DNA from: Bacteroidota bacterium
GTDB taxonomy: Bacteria > Bacteroidota > Bacteroidia > Bacteroidales > FEN-979
Length of the DNA: 64,000 nt
Direction of reading: 5' to 3'
Assembly (NCBI GenBank): GCA_026391835.1
Contig: JAPLDF010000075.1
Location: 124,001-188,000 of the forward strand
Made by a program: the position numbers and the translations under genes. The notes beneath the pieces were generated by a model. The model had not been told where the DNA came from. It did no database searches and worked only from the letters and a program-made list of their open reading frames with translations. Numbering within the stretch: the stretch's first letter is position 1; each line of letters begins with the position of its first letter. Shown here piece by piece: positions 24,801 through 33,569 of this stretch.

Positions 24801-27648
24801 CAATGCCGCTTACTATACAACTGTCAACATCACCTTGCCAATGGCATTGCCATATAACGCAAGTTTCATTGTTAAGGTAACGGATATTACCACAGGATGC
24901 GACAACTACGATACACTTTGTATCTGGTTTTACGAGACACCACAGCTGGGTTTTGCTTTCTACAGCGGCTGTGAGGGGGCACCTGTAACATTGGCTCCCA
25001 CATTCCCGCCTGCGAATCCGGGGTTGTATCATTATCAGTGGAGCAATGGTAAAACAACCACTTCAATAACGGTAAAAAACGCCGGGACCTATAGTTTGAC
25101 AATTACCAATAAGCAAACAGGTTGCTCTGCCACAGCCATTGCGGCCATGATCCATCCGAAGCCTGACTTGAGTCTTTTCCCGCGTGGATGCGATACAATA
25201 TGCGATACAGCTACGTTCCACCTTTATATCCCGCTGCCGCTGAATGCACTTCCGCCTTTCAATACATACGCTGCTGCCTACCCGGTCATTAAATGGTTTG
25301 ACAATGGCAATTATGCCACTCCCATCGGGATCGGACAGAACCTGTTCTTCAATACTGCTGTGCTCGGGAATCACCAAATCTCTGTTGTCGTTGGAACGGT
25401 ATGGGGATGCACGGATACTGCCGGAGTATTTTGCCTGACCGTCAGAAATTGCCCTCCATTTACCGGATTGGATTTCGGTGATGCACCTGATAGCCAGTCA
25501 GCCGGGTTTAATTATCAAACCCTTCTTCCCAACGGGGCTCGTCATAACATAGTTCCGGGTATTTACCTTGGTACCAAGGTTGATCCTGAGCCCAACGGCC
25601 AGCCCAGCATTGGTGCCGATTGCGATGACAACGATTGTGTATATGCTTCTCTTGGTGATGATGAAGACGGTGTCAACATGCCGGCAGTTATCGAGATCGG
25701 CAGTACCATTAATATCAATGTAACTGCTTCGGTAGCCGGTTTCCTGGATTTGTGGATCGATTACAATATAAATGGAAACTGGACAGGTCCTGGTGAGCAT
25801 GTCTTTACCACCCTGCCAGTAGGCCCCGCGCTAAATGCACTTTCATTTGTTGTACCAGCAACTGCTACCATCGGACAATCTTATGCACGATTCAGGTTCC
25901 GCAGTACGGCCATCTCGGGAGCAATTAGTTTCAACGGTTTGGTAAATGATGGCGAAGTAGAGGACTACCCTGTTTATATCAATGATTGTTCAGAAGGCAA
26001 TGAACTTGACTTCGGCGATGCTCCTGACAGTCCGCTTGTCGGATACAACTACCCGACACTGCTCGCCAGCAATGGTGCACGTCATACCAAGTATACCAAT
26101 ATCCGTCTTGGTGCCCTGATTGATGCTGAAACCAATGGTCAGCCCAATATCACATCATTGGGTGATGACATGGCTATCAGTGATGATGAGGATGGAGTGC
26201 AGTTTGTCGGCCAGATGTATGTCGGAAGGCCTGCCAGCATCCAGGTAACTGCTTCGGTACCCGGTTACCTCAACGCATGGATGGATTATAACCAGGATGG
26301 TGACTGGGCAGATGCCGGTGAGCCGATTTTTACCAATCAGCCCCTGGTTGCCGGTGTCAACAATCTCACTTTCATGATCCCTGCCACTGCATCGCAGGGT
26401 AAGATCTATTCAAGGTTCAGATTCAATACCGTAGGAGGTTTGAATTACTATGGCCTTGCACTGAATGGTGAAGTGGAAGATTACAGGGTGCATGCCTGCC
26501 CTTACTGGTGGCCTGTACATACCAATTATAAGCACTACATCACCATTCCCCACGACCTTCCCAATCTTTATCCCGGTGATGTTATCGGGGTGTTTTACCA
26601 TGATGCAACAGGAGCGCTGGCATGTGGAGGCATATCCGAGTTCAATGGAGCAGACGATCAGATTATGATCGCCTATGGTGATAATCCTTCTACAACAGTC
26701 AAAGACGGTTTTGCCGTTGGCGAGCCTATAATCTGGAAACTATGTTCCATTGTCAAAGGTGATGCAAATCCGGTTGATGTCATTTATGATTTCACCTATC
26801 CCAACACGAATGGCCTGTTCGCCATAAATGGCATCTCAGCACTTACAGACATTGTAGGCCTGCATGTTACTGCAACAGCTACTCCTGCCTCTATATGCAG
26901 CGGGGATGCTGTTCAGCTCCATGCCGATGCCGGTGGTGCAAGTGGTATCTCATTTACCTGGACTTCGGTACCTGCAGGATTTGTTTCAGACGTGCAGAAT
27001 CCTGTTGCTAATCCGACGGTAAACACCTCATACCACGTTGATGCATTTGACGGGGTGTTCCATGCAACTGCAAACGTTCCTGTAACTGTTACCCAGGTAA
27101 ATCCGCTGGTTGAGGTATTGCCGCTCAACAACATTGGCATTCCTGCAGGTCAGAGCAATTGCTATAATGCGACGCTCACCATCACTGCAGGGGCAAATGG
27201 ACCGTTCATAGTTGAGAGTGGAGGATCTGCCTCCCTGATTGCAGGGCAAAAGATCAGGCTGCTCCCCGGTACCAAAGGGAACAGCGGATCATACGTACAT
27301 GCATATATCACAACAACCGGGGCATACTGTTGCAACACGACCCCGCCGGCTGCCGCCAGCATGGTCACTGAATCAACAGGGGCTGAGCTCATCGGCAGCA
27401 AACCATCCTTCAAAGTTTATCCCAACCCGACCACCGGCACGTTCACACTTGAACTTAAGGGTGTTGAGGAGACTTCCAAAGTTTCCGTTGAGATATACGG
27501 GATACTTGGTGACAGAATCCTGAAAAAGGAGATGACCGGGTTTAAGCAACAGGTATTTGACCTGTCAGGCAGACTGCACGGCATTTACCTGATCCGGGTG
27601 ATGAATGATGGAGGTGAAATGGGGATGACGAAGATCATCAAACAATAA
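21835..27648 (+). CDS. Giant secreted PKD/Ig-like protein with tandem GEVED domains and a T9SS type A sorting domain
   Basis: A 1937-residue secreted protein. The signal sequence has a long polar n-region and a hydrophobic core at about residues 22-44. The body is a string of Ig-like and PKD domains (for example YLWDFGDGTTS and YQWAFGDGSTS), rich in paired cysteines. Two GEVED domains follow at about 1210-1380 and 1390-1550; each starts LDFGDAPDS and ends NGEVEDY or NDGEVEDY. The protein ends with a T9SS type A sorting domain (VYPNPTTGTFTLEL, IYLIRVMNDG). The likely role is a surface adhesin or scaffold. The AGGAGG ribosome site seven bases before the ATG supports the start. No partner gene is adjacent. 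Confidence 0.88.
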   Translation: MKKNSTNSINPVDGAGGSSGLSLYRLSLLTIIFIFSFLSIKSVAQVCCPDFKLQDAVEICASDQACGTGGAGGQGHAMVACKLSAHTYTVYPNSAPYTYTWTVTGGTPAGPTTANPLTILWGSGATGYITVVINGGGCHDSITQQICLIDGPQANFTAVPNPVCTGTPVHFNNTSSGGGSYLWDFGDGTTSTLANPPDHVFPGPGFYTVLLTAYDMGAPKAVPDQRTPCGCTDTISLVIHVLSGAGPSIETTCCYGTVCPGDTSSFCTPVVCGTYNWTVTNGVIISGAGTNCIKIKWNAVYTVPPTVSLAVPGCGAAPCPGTTTLNVPVLYPNLPISGPNPLCVGSAGTFFITSMPGTYYQWTTTAPAGSYTFNDDDRNVANVNMTFNAAGTYTIQCNYNNPLAGCSGTSSFTVNVLPVYSIYGSDAVCQYSTDLYSGSGPATWTVTGPGGVVIAPIFGNPTNITFNVPGTYTIKATPPPGFYCNLDAIKIVKVVAIPILGPIVGPNLVCPGKNLTYTITSNLAGNPFTWSVLPAGTGTVQTQFGTDRFTSIIKLNGIGPWTISVIQQVEIIPGVFCTSLPQTLLVSKYGPPAITPSGPLNVCVDATTTFTATGPLPIQWTVTPPNRGSILNGQGTNGVTIRWHGPPTIATVTASHCGGSNSVTVNILNPPVTPVITANGPLTYCLPSFPTATFAFSVPAVYTSYQWYGPGLTLIPGATNPSYTPGPAAFNPPVGGSFIYTVVVSNGICTATANVQVLIGTCGVGGGPPPNPISCAIDFTINPNPVCEGQPATFTAIQVLPNITDPGFSYQWAFGDGSTSFTSPTQHTYLAAGSYNVTLTATLGTSVATKVHQIIVRPTPNPVITASDTMYCPGGFVTLTTLPVVPAYPSYQWYKNGALITGATSSSYNVYQYGDYYVETSNTFGCTNKSNSIFVYEKALPTARITGEGLVCSSPGGTATFNLSSFYDPNYTYSWSSNPAGATFSPNNSNAAYYTTVNITLPMALPYNASFIVKVTDITTGCDNYDTLCIWFYETPQLGFAFYSGCEGAPVTLAPTFPPANPGLYHYQWSNGKTTTSITVKNAGTYSLTITNKQTGCSATAIAAMIHPKPDLSLFPRGCDTICDTATFHLYIPLPLNALPPFNTYAAAYPVIKWFDNGNYATPIGIGQNLFFNTAVLGNHQISVVVGTVWGCTDTAGVFCLTVRNCPPFTGLDFGDAPDSQSAGFNYQTLLPNGARHNIVPGIYLGTKVDPEPNGQPSIGADCDDNDCVYASLGDDEDGVNMPAVIEIGSTININVTASVAGFLDLWIDYNINGNWTGPGEHVFTTLPVGPALNALSFVVPATATIGQSYARFRFRSTAISGAISFNGLVNDGEVEDYPVYINDCSEGNELDFGDAPDSPLVGYNYPTLLASNGARHTKYTNIRLGALIDAETNGQPNITSLGDDMAISDDEDGVQFVGQMYVGRPASIQVTASVPGYLNAWMDYNQDGDWADAGEPIFTNQPLVAGVNNLTFMIPATASQGKIYSRFRFNTVGGLNYYGLALNGEVEDYRVHACPYWWPVHTNYKHYITIPHDLPNLYPGDVIGVFYHDATGALACGGISEFNGADDQIMIAYGDNPSTTVKDGFAVGEPIIWKLCSIVKGDANPVDVIYDFTYPNTNGLFAINGISALTDIVGLHVTATATPASICSGDAVQLHADAGGASGISFTWTSVPAGFVSDVQNPVANPTVNTSYHVDAFDGVFHATANVPVTVTQVNPLVEVLPLNNIGIPAGQSNCYNATLTITAGANGPFIVESGGSASLIAGQKIRLLPGTKGNSGSYVHAYITTTGAYCCNTTPPAAASMVTESTGAELIGSKPSFKVYPNPTTGTFTLELKGVEETSKVSVEIYGILGDRILKKEMTGFKQQVFDLSGRLHGIYLIRVMNDGGEMGMTKIIKQ

Positions 27649-27677
27649 CCATCCTGCCGGCATTGCTTCCGGTAAAT

Positions 27678-27746
27678 AGCAACTTGTCAAAGATTGTTCA
27701 TCCTTCCGGAACTTCCGGGAGGATGAACAGTCGGCGGCAGGTTGCT
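27678..27746 (+). terminator. Long hairpin terminator after the giant T9SS gene
   Basis: A 16-bp stem (one G-T wobble) with a three-base loop occupies 27695-27729, enclosed by a weaker outer pairing (AGCAAC at 27678, GTTGCT at 27741). T-rich sequence follows (TTTCTTTTTAT). It lies between convergent genes. Confidence 0.65.
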
Positions 27747-27752
27747 TTCTTT

Positions 27753-28286
27753 TTATAAGATGCCGATACTTTCACGGCATTTCAGGCAAAAATGCCGGTC
27801 TTTTTGATCAATGTCTTCAACATAAGTGCTCGATCTCATGACACAGGTTGGCTGGTTGCAGTGAATTAAACCGAAAGTATGACCCAGTTCATGGATGACC
27901 TCCTTTGTGAAACGATCCAGCAGGAAACCATCATCCCCGATAATGCCATACCGGTCATTGCTTAAACGGTACAGTGAAGCGATTCCGGTGCGCCCGCCTA
28001 AGAATGCCTGCCCGAAAATGTAGGTTAAAATTGGAATAAAAAGATCTACATTGAATAAACCGAGCGTTTTACCGGCTTCGGGGATTTGTATCATGTCAAC
28101 ATACTTCAGCAGGCTGTTCCCATTGTATTGTCTCCGCCCGGCATCGTAAAATTCACTCAGGTCAATGTGACCTTCCTTAAGATTCAACCCGCAGTGAAAT
28201 TCACCTGCCACCGCATCAGCAATCTGCTCAAGAAATGTTTTCTCGAAATACCCAAAGGAAATCAAGGTGATGTTTTGCAGATTCAT
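27753..28286 (-). CDS. Archaemetzincin-type zinc metalloprotease
   Basis: A 177-residue protein with the full archaemetzincin signature: HELGHTFGLIHC (H132, E133, H136, H142), then C143, CVM at 148-150 and FCLKC (C167, C170). The first three His bind the catalytic zinc, Glu is the base, and the four Cys form a structural zinc site. The family is small (about 180 residues), and few functions are known. There is no signal peptide, so it is probably cytoplasmic. It begins seven bases after the sigma-54 regulator gene ends and is almost certainly in the same transcript as the two-component genes, an uncommon pairing. Confidence 0.9.
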   Translation of the reverse strand: MNLQNITLISFGYFEKTFLEQIADAVAGEFHCGLNLKEGHIDLSEFYDAGRRQYNGNSLLKYVDMIQIPEAGKTLGLFNVDLFIPILTYIFGQAFLGGRTGIASLYRLSNDRYGIIGDDGFLLDRFTKEVIHELGHTFGLIHCNQPTCVMRSSTYVEDIDQKDRHFCLKCRESIGIL

Positions 28287-28292
28287 TATGCA

Positions 28293-29639
28293 TTATTGTT
28301 GATCTGCAGGTTTTAAATCGTACTTCTTGATTTTATTGTACAGTGTCACCCTGTCCACTTTTAACGCTTTGGCGGTCCTGGAAATATTCCAGCTGTACTT
28401 GATGAGGATCTGGAGGATGAATGCTCTTTCAAAATCATCAAGGCTTTCGGCGGAGTTGCTTACCATTGTTTTTTCCAGCGGAAGGTCTTTCAGGCTTATT
28501 TTTTTTCCATCTCCGACTACTATGGCCCTTTCGATCATATTCTCAAGTTCCCTGATATTCCCTGGAAAATTAAACTCCTGCAAGCGCTTCAAAGCCGCCG
28601 AATCTATTCCAATCGGTGATTTGTTCATCGAAATGCAGTATTTTTTAATAAAATAGTCAACAAGCAAAGGGATGTCAGTTTTCCGTTCACGCAATGGCGG
28701 AATGTGAATGTTAACAACGTTCAGCCGGTAAAACAGGTCCTCCCTGAAAGTTCCTTTTTCAACCATGCCCTTCAGGTCTTTGTTGGTGGCGCAAATCACC
28801 CTGAAATCGGAACTGATTTCTTTATTTCCGCCAACCCGGATAAATGTTTTTGATTCAAGGACGCGCAACAGTTCAACCTGCATTTTATTCGAAATCGTGG
28901 CAATTTCATCCAGGAAGATCGAGCCGCTGTCGGCCATCTCAAAACGCCCTTTCCGGTTGTACATGGCGCCGGTAAAGGCACCTTTTTCATGTCCAAACAA
29001 CTCACTTTCAAGCAGGCTTTCGGTCAGGGCGCCACAGTGTACACTGACAAAAGGGAAAAATTTACGGGGAGAATTGGCGTGGATTGCCCGCGCGACAAGT
29101 TCTTTGCCTGTACCGCTTTCCCCTGTGATAATCACTGAGGAATTGGTTTGAGCTACGTTTTCAACCTCCTTAAGCACATTTCTCATGGCTTCACTGTTGC
29201 CGATCAGGTCTTCCACATTCTCAAGGGAGATAACCTGGGATTTTAAGGTTTCGTTCTCATCGGCCAGCGAAATCTGTTTTGTGGCATTCCGGATCAAATG
29301 TGTCAGATCGTCCGGATCGAAAGGTTTGGTAATATAATCAAACGCGCCGTCTTTCAGGGCCTTGACAGCAGTATCGACAGTCGCAAACGCAGTCATTACA
29401 ATGACAATCGAATCTTTCTTATGAGCTTTGATTCTCCTGAGCATTTCCAGCCCGTCCATTCCTGGCATTTTTATATCTGCCAGCACAATGTCAAATTGAT
29501 CGGATTCAAGAATGGTGAGGGCTTTCCTGGCGTTTTCTGCACATTCAACGCGATACCCGTCTTCAATGAACCAGCTGTACAGGGATTCCCTAACTGATTC
29601 TTCATCGTCAACGATTAATATTGAGATCTTTTTCGCCAT
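28293..29639 (-). CDS. Sigma-54-dependent response regulator (NtrC/AtoC type)
   Basis: A 448-residue, three-domain protein. The receiver (1-120) has VDDEES, the phospho-acceptor in VLADIKMPGMDG and the ITKPFDPDD lysine. The AAA+ domain (about 140-375) has the Walker A GESGTGKE, GAFTGA for contact with sigma-54, and an arginine finger region (LRERKTDIPLL). A Fis-type helix-turn-helix ends the protein (SRTAKALKVDRVTLYNKIKKY). It activates sigma-54 promoters when phosphorylated. The kinase gene lies 13 bases upstream (29653-31350). Likely targets are the neighbouring redox genes, where a sigma-54-like site occurs at 36272-36287. Confidence 0.95.
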   Translation of the reverse strand: MAKKISILIVDDEESVRESLYSWFIEDGYRVECAENARKALTILESDQFDIVLADIKMPGMDGLEMLRRIKAHKKDSIVIVMTAFATVDTAVKALKDGAFDYITKPFDPDDLTHLIRNATKQISLADENETLKSQVISLENVEDLIGNSEAMRNVLKEVENVAQTNSSVIITGESGTGKELVARAIHANSPRKFFPFVSVHCGALTESLLESELFGHEKGAFTGAMYNRKGRFEMADSGSIFLDEIATISNKMQVELLRVLESKTFIRVGGNKEISSDFRVICATNKDLKGMVEKGTFREDLFYRLNVVNIHIPPLRERKTDIPLLVDYFIKKYCISMNKSPIGIDSAALKRLQEFNFPGNIRELENMIERAIVVGDGKKISLKDLPLEKTMVSNSAESLDDFERAFILQILIKYSWNISRTAKALKVDRVTLYNKIKKYDLKPADQQ

Positions 29640-29652
29640 TATGGTTGCTCTT

Positions 29653-31350
29653 TTAATTTTTAATCAATGGTATTGTTACTGAAATGGTAGTTCCGTGTCC
29701 CAGCTCAGATTTTACCTGAATTTTACCCTTATGGTTTTGTATTATCCCGTGAACAATGGCAAGTCCCAGTCCAATGCCGCTGGCATCCTGCTTTGTTGAA
29801 AAGAAGGGCTCGAATATATGGGGAATGTCTTCCGCCGCAATCCCAAGCCCGTTATCCGAAATTTCAAAGTTGATCGTATCCTCGTCGGGATTTTTGGTTT
29901 TGATCGTAATTTCACCATTTTCCTTTGCCGCTTCTGTGGCATTTACAAGCATGGCCACACAAGCCTGTTTAATCTGGTTGGGGCTGCAACTGATCAAATC
30001 GGATTTTGCGGTAAAATCTGATAAGAAGGTGATGTTGGCGATGCGGATAGGATGCGACATCAAATCAAAGGTGTCCTGCAATATTTCATGCAGGTGCTTT
30101 TGTTCGAAATCATCATGATCCTTTCTTGAAAAATCGAGCAAACCTTTAACGATATCGCCACAACGCTTAGTTTCGTTTTCAATCATTTTCAAATGCTTCA
30201 GCATCGATTCCCGCTTGGAATCATTTAATTCAGGATTGCTTAATTGTTTGTAAAGCAGTTTTGTATAAATCAAAATGCCCGATAAGGGGTTGTTTATTTC
30301 ATGTGCTACAGAAGAAGATAATTTGCCCAGCGATGCCAGCCGCTCGACATGCATCAATTCATTCTGGGCTGCTCCCAGTTCTTCCGACTTCTTCTGGACT
30401 TTATACTCAAGCTGTTGGGACCAGTTTTCCAATTCGTCGGTTGCCGCCTGGAGGTTATCGAGCATATCATTGAATGCCCGGGACACCATCCTCATATCGT
30501 CGAGCTGGTTGGGCTTTAATTCAACCCGCGTGGTCTTATCCCCGTTTGCCACCGCTATGCTCACCTTTATCAGTGCGTTCAGCGGATCTTTGATTCTTTT
30601 CCTGGTGAAAAAAATCAAAACGGAGAAGAGAACCAATGTTGTAAAAGTAGCCAGAAGGAAAAATTCGATGGACGATTTTGCCAGGGCTGCATCGAGGTCT
30701 TCCAGGGGTATTTTGATAACAAGAGAACCCAGGAGGGTATCTGTTGCCTTATGTGCATGACAGGAACTGGTATAACACGATTTTTCATTCAGGATGGGAG
30801 TCCTGATCAACAGGTGCCTGCTGCTGTTGTCGTTCCTGATCATCTTGCAATCACTGTCGACATCAACGATTTTGTATGCTTTCTCTTTACCTGGAAACAT
30901 TGATCGGATGTTTACATGGCAGCTGATGCAATTGGGGTTACTGTGACTGTTGTTTGTGTCGGAAGCAACTGATGAGTATACCAGGTTATCTTCGCTGTCG
31001 TACATGTTCACCTCATCAATGCCCGGGAGCGTATTGATAACATCAAGGGTGTTCTGTAATGATCCTTTGTCGTTTTCAAGCATTGAATGATACAAGGCAC
31101 CTTCAACGATGGACCCGATATTGTTGCCGCTCTGGCGAATGACAGTGTTCAGGTATTGTTCATTTACTGACCTGAAGATCACGCTGAAGGATACGAACAA
31201 AAAAACAGATAAAATGGTGATAATCAACACCACCCTGCCATAAATCGACGACCGGAATTTAACATATTTTTTAAATATTGCCGTTCCTTTGTTGTTTTGA
31301 TGTTTATTCTTGAAAAGCATATCAGCAGAATGTAGTGCGTACAGGTTCAT
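29653..31350 (-). CDS. Membrane histidine kinase with a periplasmic c-type heme motif
   Basis: A 565-residue sensor kinase (an internal start at M11 is possible). Helices at about 38-60 and 229-248 enclose a periplasmic domain of about 170 residues. This domain contains a canonical heme-binding CISCH (141-145) and a second, unusual C192-x4-C197-H198 motif. HAMP (about 250-305), coiled coil, HisKA (SSVAHEINNPLSG) and HATPase (NGLGIAAEDIPHIFEPFF, GIGLGLAIV) follow. The kinase probably senses redox state or a small ligand through covalently bound heme and phosphorylates the adjacent sigma-54 regulator. Its tight coupling to the regulator and its place beside a membrane redox operon support this; the ligand is unknown. 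Confidence 0.9.
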   Translation of the reverse strand: MNLYALHSADMLFKNKHQNNKGTAIFKKYVKFRSSIYGRVVLIITILSVFLFVSFSVIFRSVNEQYLNTVIRQSGNNIGSIVEGALYHSMLENDKGSLQNTLDVINTLPGIDEVNMYDSEDNLVYSSVASDTNNSHSNPNCISCHVNIRSMFPGKEKAYKIVDVDSDCKMIRNDNSSRHLLIRTPILNEKSCYTSSCHAHKATDTLLGSLVIKIPLEDLDAALAKSSIEFFLLATFTTLVLFSVLIFFTRKRIKDPLNALIKVSIAVANGDKTTRVELKPNQLDDMRMVSRAFNDMLDNLQAATDELENWSQQLEYKVQKKSEELGAAQNELMHVERLASLGKLSSSVAHEINNPLSGILIYTKLLYKQLSNPELNDSKRESMLKHLKMIENETKRCGDIVKGLLDFSRKDHDDFEQKHLHEILQDTFDLMSHPIRIANITFLSDFTAKSDLISCSPNQIKQACVAMLVNATEAAKENGEITIKTKNPDEDTINFEISDNGLGIAAEDIPHIFEPFFSTKQDASGIGLGLAIVHGIIQNHKGKIQVKSELGHGTTISVTIPLIKN

Positions 31351-31498
31351 CTTTAACCGCGATGATCGTAAAGCTATTCATAAAGAATGCATTGGATGAA
31401 CGCATGAATTGTTCAGGTTGATGATCCAATTTAAACTGTGCAGTTGTACCTGCAAATTTTGCAAATGCTGCCAGTCAAAGCATATTTCATTGCAAAAT

Positions 31499-31531
31499 AC
31501 AAAAAAAACCGGTGAGGTGGCACCAGTTTTT
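31499..31531 (-). terminator. Rho-independent terminator between the redox operon and the two-component genes
   Basis: Read on the minus strand, a stem of AAAACTGGTG and CACCGGTTTT with a short loop ends in a run of eight T. It lies about 50 bases after the stop of the GcvH-like gene at 31582. It separates that operon from the kinase gene, which would then need its own promoter. Confidence 0.7.
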
Positions 31532-31581
31532 AAGAATCTTTTAAGTATTGGCAAAAACAACCTGGAAAGGTGTTCTTCCGC

Positions 31582-32319
31582 TCATACAGCAGGCGTTTGC
31601 AGCCGGTAAAGTGATAAAAATTCTTTCTGGAAATCCTTCCATATTTCTTCAGGAAGGGCAACCAGTGAATGATCACACAATTCACCTCCGTCCTGCAGGA
31701 TCACCATGGATGTTTCATGGGTGTAATTTCTCATGGTCACCGCCAGGAAATCTTTAAACCGTTCGAGTTCCTTTGCCGACCAGTTCGTTGCTTCTTCAGC
31801 AAAATAACAGGACTTTGCTTCTGCAAGCCAGTTCGATGGTTTGATCTTATAAATCCATCCCTTGCCGTAGGGATCTTCATTGAGTATCTCCGGACGCTCA
31901 TTCAACATGGAATTGGTATCCATAATTTTCCCGGAGACTGGAGAAAACAACTGCAACAATTTACCATCCTGGCAGATCTCCGTTAACAGATCGCCTTTGC
32001 TGATCATATCACCCGGTTTTTTCAGACTGCTGAATTTTACTTCACCGGTTATATGCAGTAACAGGTCATCCAATCCCACCTTGGCGGAGCCGGATTGTTC
32101 CATGAACATCCAGGTGTGATTCCTGCTGTAAAACAGTCCTTGCGGGATTCTCAGGATTTTGTCTGAGAGGACGCCCAGGGCTTTCTGAATCTGCCTGGAA
32201 ATTTTTACCTGTTTGTTCAATAATACCGCGAATGGGATCAGCATCGCCAGGAATGCAATGATGATAAGATATTCAACGCCTTTTGTGGCAAAAATATCAG
32301 AATAGCTAAATCCTTCCAT
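31582..32319 (-). CDS. Membrane-anchored GcvH-like (lipoyl-fold) protein with an extra C-terminal domain
   Basis: A 245-residue protein: one membrane helix (about 14-34), a short linker, a GcvH-type fold (about 60-165) and a C-terminal region of about 70 residues. The fold is clear from NHTWMFME, VGLDDLLLHITGEV, FSPVSGKI and EDPYGKGWIYKIK. At the lipoyl hairpin the usual E-S-V-K-A is replaced by C-Q-D-G-K, which puts the lysine one place off the normal position, so lipoylation is uncertain. The C-terminal region (LQDGGELCDHSL, PEEIWKDFQKEF) is shared with the protein at 34546. It is the last gene of the redox operon, 23 bases after the HybB-like gene. Confidence 0.8.
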   Translation of the reverse strand: MEGFSYSDIFATKGVEYLIIIAFLAMLIPFAVLLNKQVKISRQIQKALGVLSDKILRIPQGLFYSRNHTWMFMEQSGSAKVGLDDLLLHITGEVKFSSLKKPGDMISKGDLLTEICQDGKLLQLFSPVSGKIMDTNSMLNERPEILNEDPYGKGWIYKIKPSNWLAEAKSCYFAEEATNWSAKELERFKDFLAVTMRNYTHETSMVILQDGGELCDHSLVALPEEIWKDFQKEFLSLYRLQTPAV

Positions 32320-32342
32320 AATGTTGTTTTTTTTAAGTTAAT

Positions 32343-33569
32343 TTATTCAGGTTCATTTACCCAGGCGGGCGGGTCGCTCAATACAGGCATCCTGTTTATT
32401 ACCCACCTGAATATCCATATTTCAGTAAATATTACAGCCATCGTTACAACAAGTTCCATCCAGGATGGAACATACCTCACGGCCATATCCCATCTGAATC
32501 CGATAACAGTAACATTCAGCCTGTTCAGAATTACGCCAAGCATGGTGATGACCGCGGCAACTTTTATCATGGTGATGTTATTGGTCCGGTAACTTACGAA
32601 GTACAGGATCATCGGGAGCAGGACAAATCCAAGCATCTCAAGGAGGTACCACAACCCCATCGGCGTGCCCAGCAGGTTCCAGTGCTGGCCATGTATGAAG
32701 ACCAGCAACTGCAGAAAAAAGTAAGCAAACATGGCCCCGGCACAAATTTTAGATAATCCGTGGATGATGCCGTTCTGCGCCTTGTGATTTTTTTCGCTGA
32801 TCTGTTTAAAAAAAACCTTGTGGCTGATGGATCCTTCAAAAATGACCATGGAAAGCCCCGCGAAAATACTGGATACGAAAAACATGATCGGTATAAACTC
32901 TGAATACCACAGCGGATGGATCTTGTCTTTGGCCATGAGGTAGAGGGCGCCCAGCCCCGACTGGTGCAAGGTAGAGAGGGTGATCCCAAAAATAACTGCG
33001 GCAATTGTCATCCCTGAAAGGATTTTCCGGGCTTTCCGGGCTCCAAGCCATTCGGCTATTGCGGGCGAAAATTCAATCAATTCGGCTATCATGTACAACA
33101 AAAAGTGCCACGCCACCAAAAAGAGAACAGAACTTGTCCCGAAGCCATAACCGATAATCGGGTTGATCACATGCCAAGGTCGCCCGAGATCGAGCAGCAA
33201 TGCCCCGGCATAGAAAACATACGCGAGGAAGCCGTTTAACACAGTAACCCTCACAATAGAATGATACTTACGCATATTCAGGATGTACACCATAAAGGTG
33301 AGCACATAGGCGCCACCGGCAAATGCTACGCCCGTAACCACATCGAAGCCAATCCACAGCCCCCATGGTATTTCCTGCGTAAGATTGGTAATTGAACCGA
33401 TTCCTTTCCAGAAACGGATAACGATCAACCCCAATCCCAGTATCATTATTGGGATTGATATGAGGTTGAACGGGGTGAGGAATTTACCTTTTGGTTTCAG
33501 TTCGGTGACAAGAAACCTCCAGATGGATTTTCCATCCTGGCTGGTAGTGATCTGGTAGCTGTTATTCAT
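32343..33569 (-). CDS. HybB/NrfD-like integral membrane quinone-reactive subunit
   Basis: A 408-residue protein with about ten membrane helices, starting at the ATG 33569, which overlaps the stop of the upstream FeS gene (ATGAATAA). A longer frame to 33659 exists but lies inside that gene. Sequence such as STLHQSGLGALYLMAKDKIH and PLWYSEFIPIMFFVSSIFAG is typical of HybB, the membrane subunit of hydrogenase-2, within the NrfD/PsrC superfamily. It exchanges electrons with menaquinone and may translocate protons. It follows the HybA-like gene, as in hydrogenase-2 operons, but no hydrogenase large or small subunit is here. Confidence 0.88.
   Translation of the reverse strand: MNNSYQITTSQDGKSIWRFLVTELKPKGKFLTPFNLISIPIMILGLGLIVIRFWKGIGSITNLTQEIPWGLWIGFDVVTGVAFAGGAYVLTFMVYILNMRKYHSIVRVTVLNGFLAYVFYAGALLLDLGRPWHVINPIIGYGFGTSSVLFLVAWHFLLYMIAELIEFSPAIAEWLGARKARKILSGMTIAAVIFGITLSTLHQSGLGALYLMAKDKIHPLWYSEFIPIMFFVSSIFAGLSMVIFEGSISHKVFFKQISEKNHKAQNGIIHGLSKICAGAMFAYFFLQLLVFIHGQHWNLLGTPMGLWYLLEMLGFVLLPMILYFVSYRTNNITMIKVAAVITMLGVILNRLNVTVIGFRWDMAVRYVPSWMELVVTMAVIFTEIWIFRWVINRMPVLSDPPAWVNEPE

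Noticed and set aside
31409-31609. 66-codon plus-strand frame
   Set aside because: It runs across a terminator and the end of the GcvH-like gene and shows no coding pattern.
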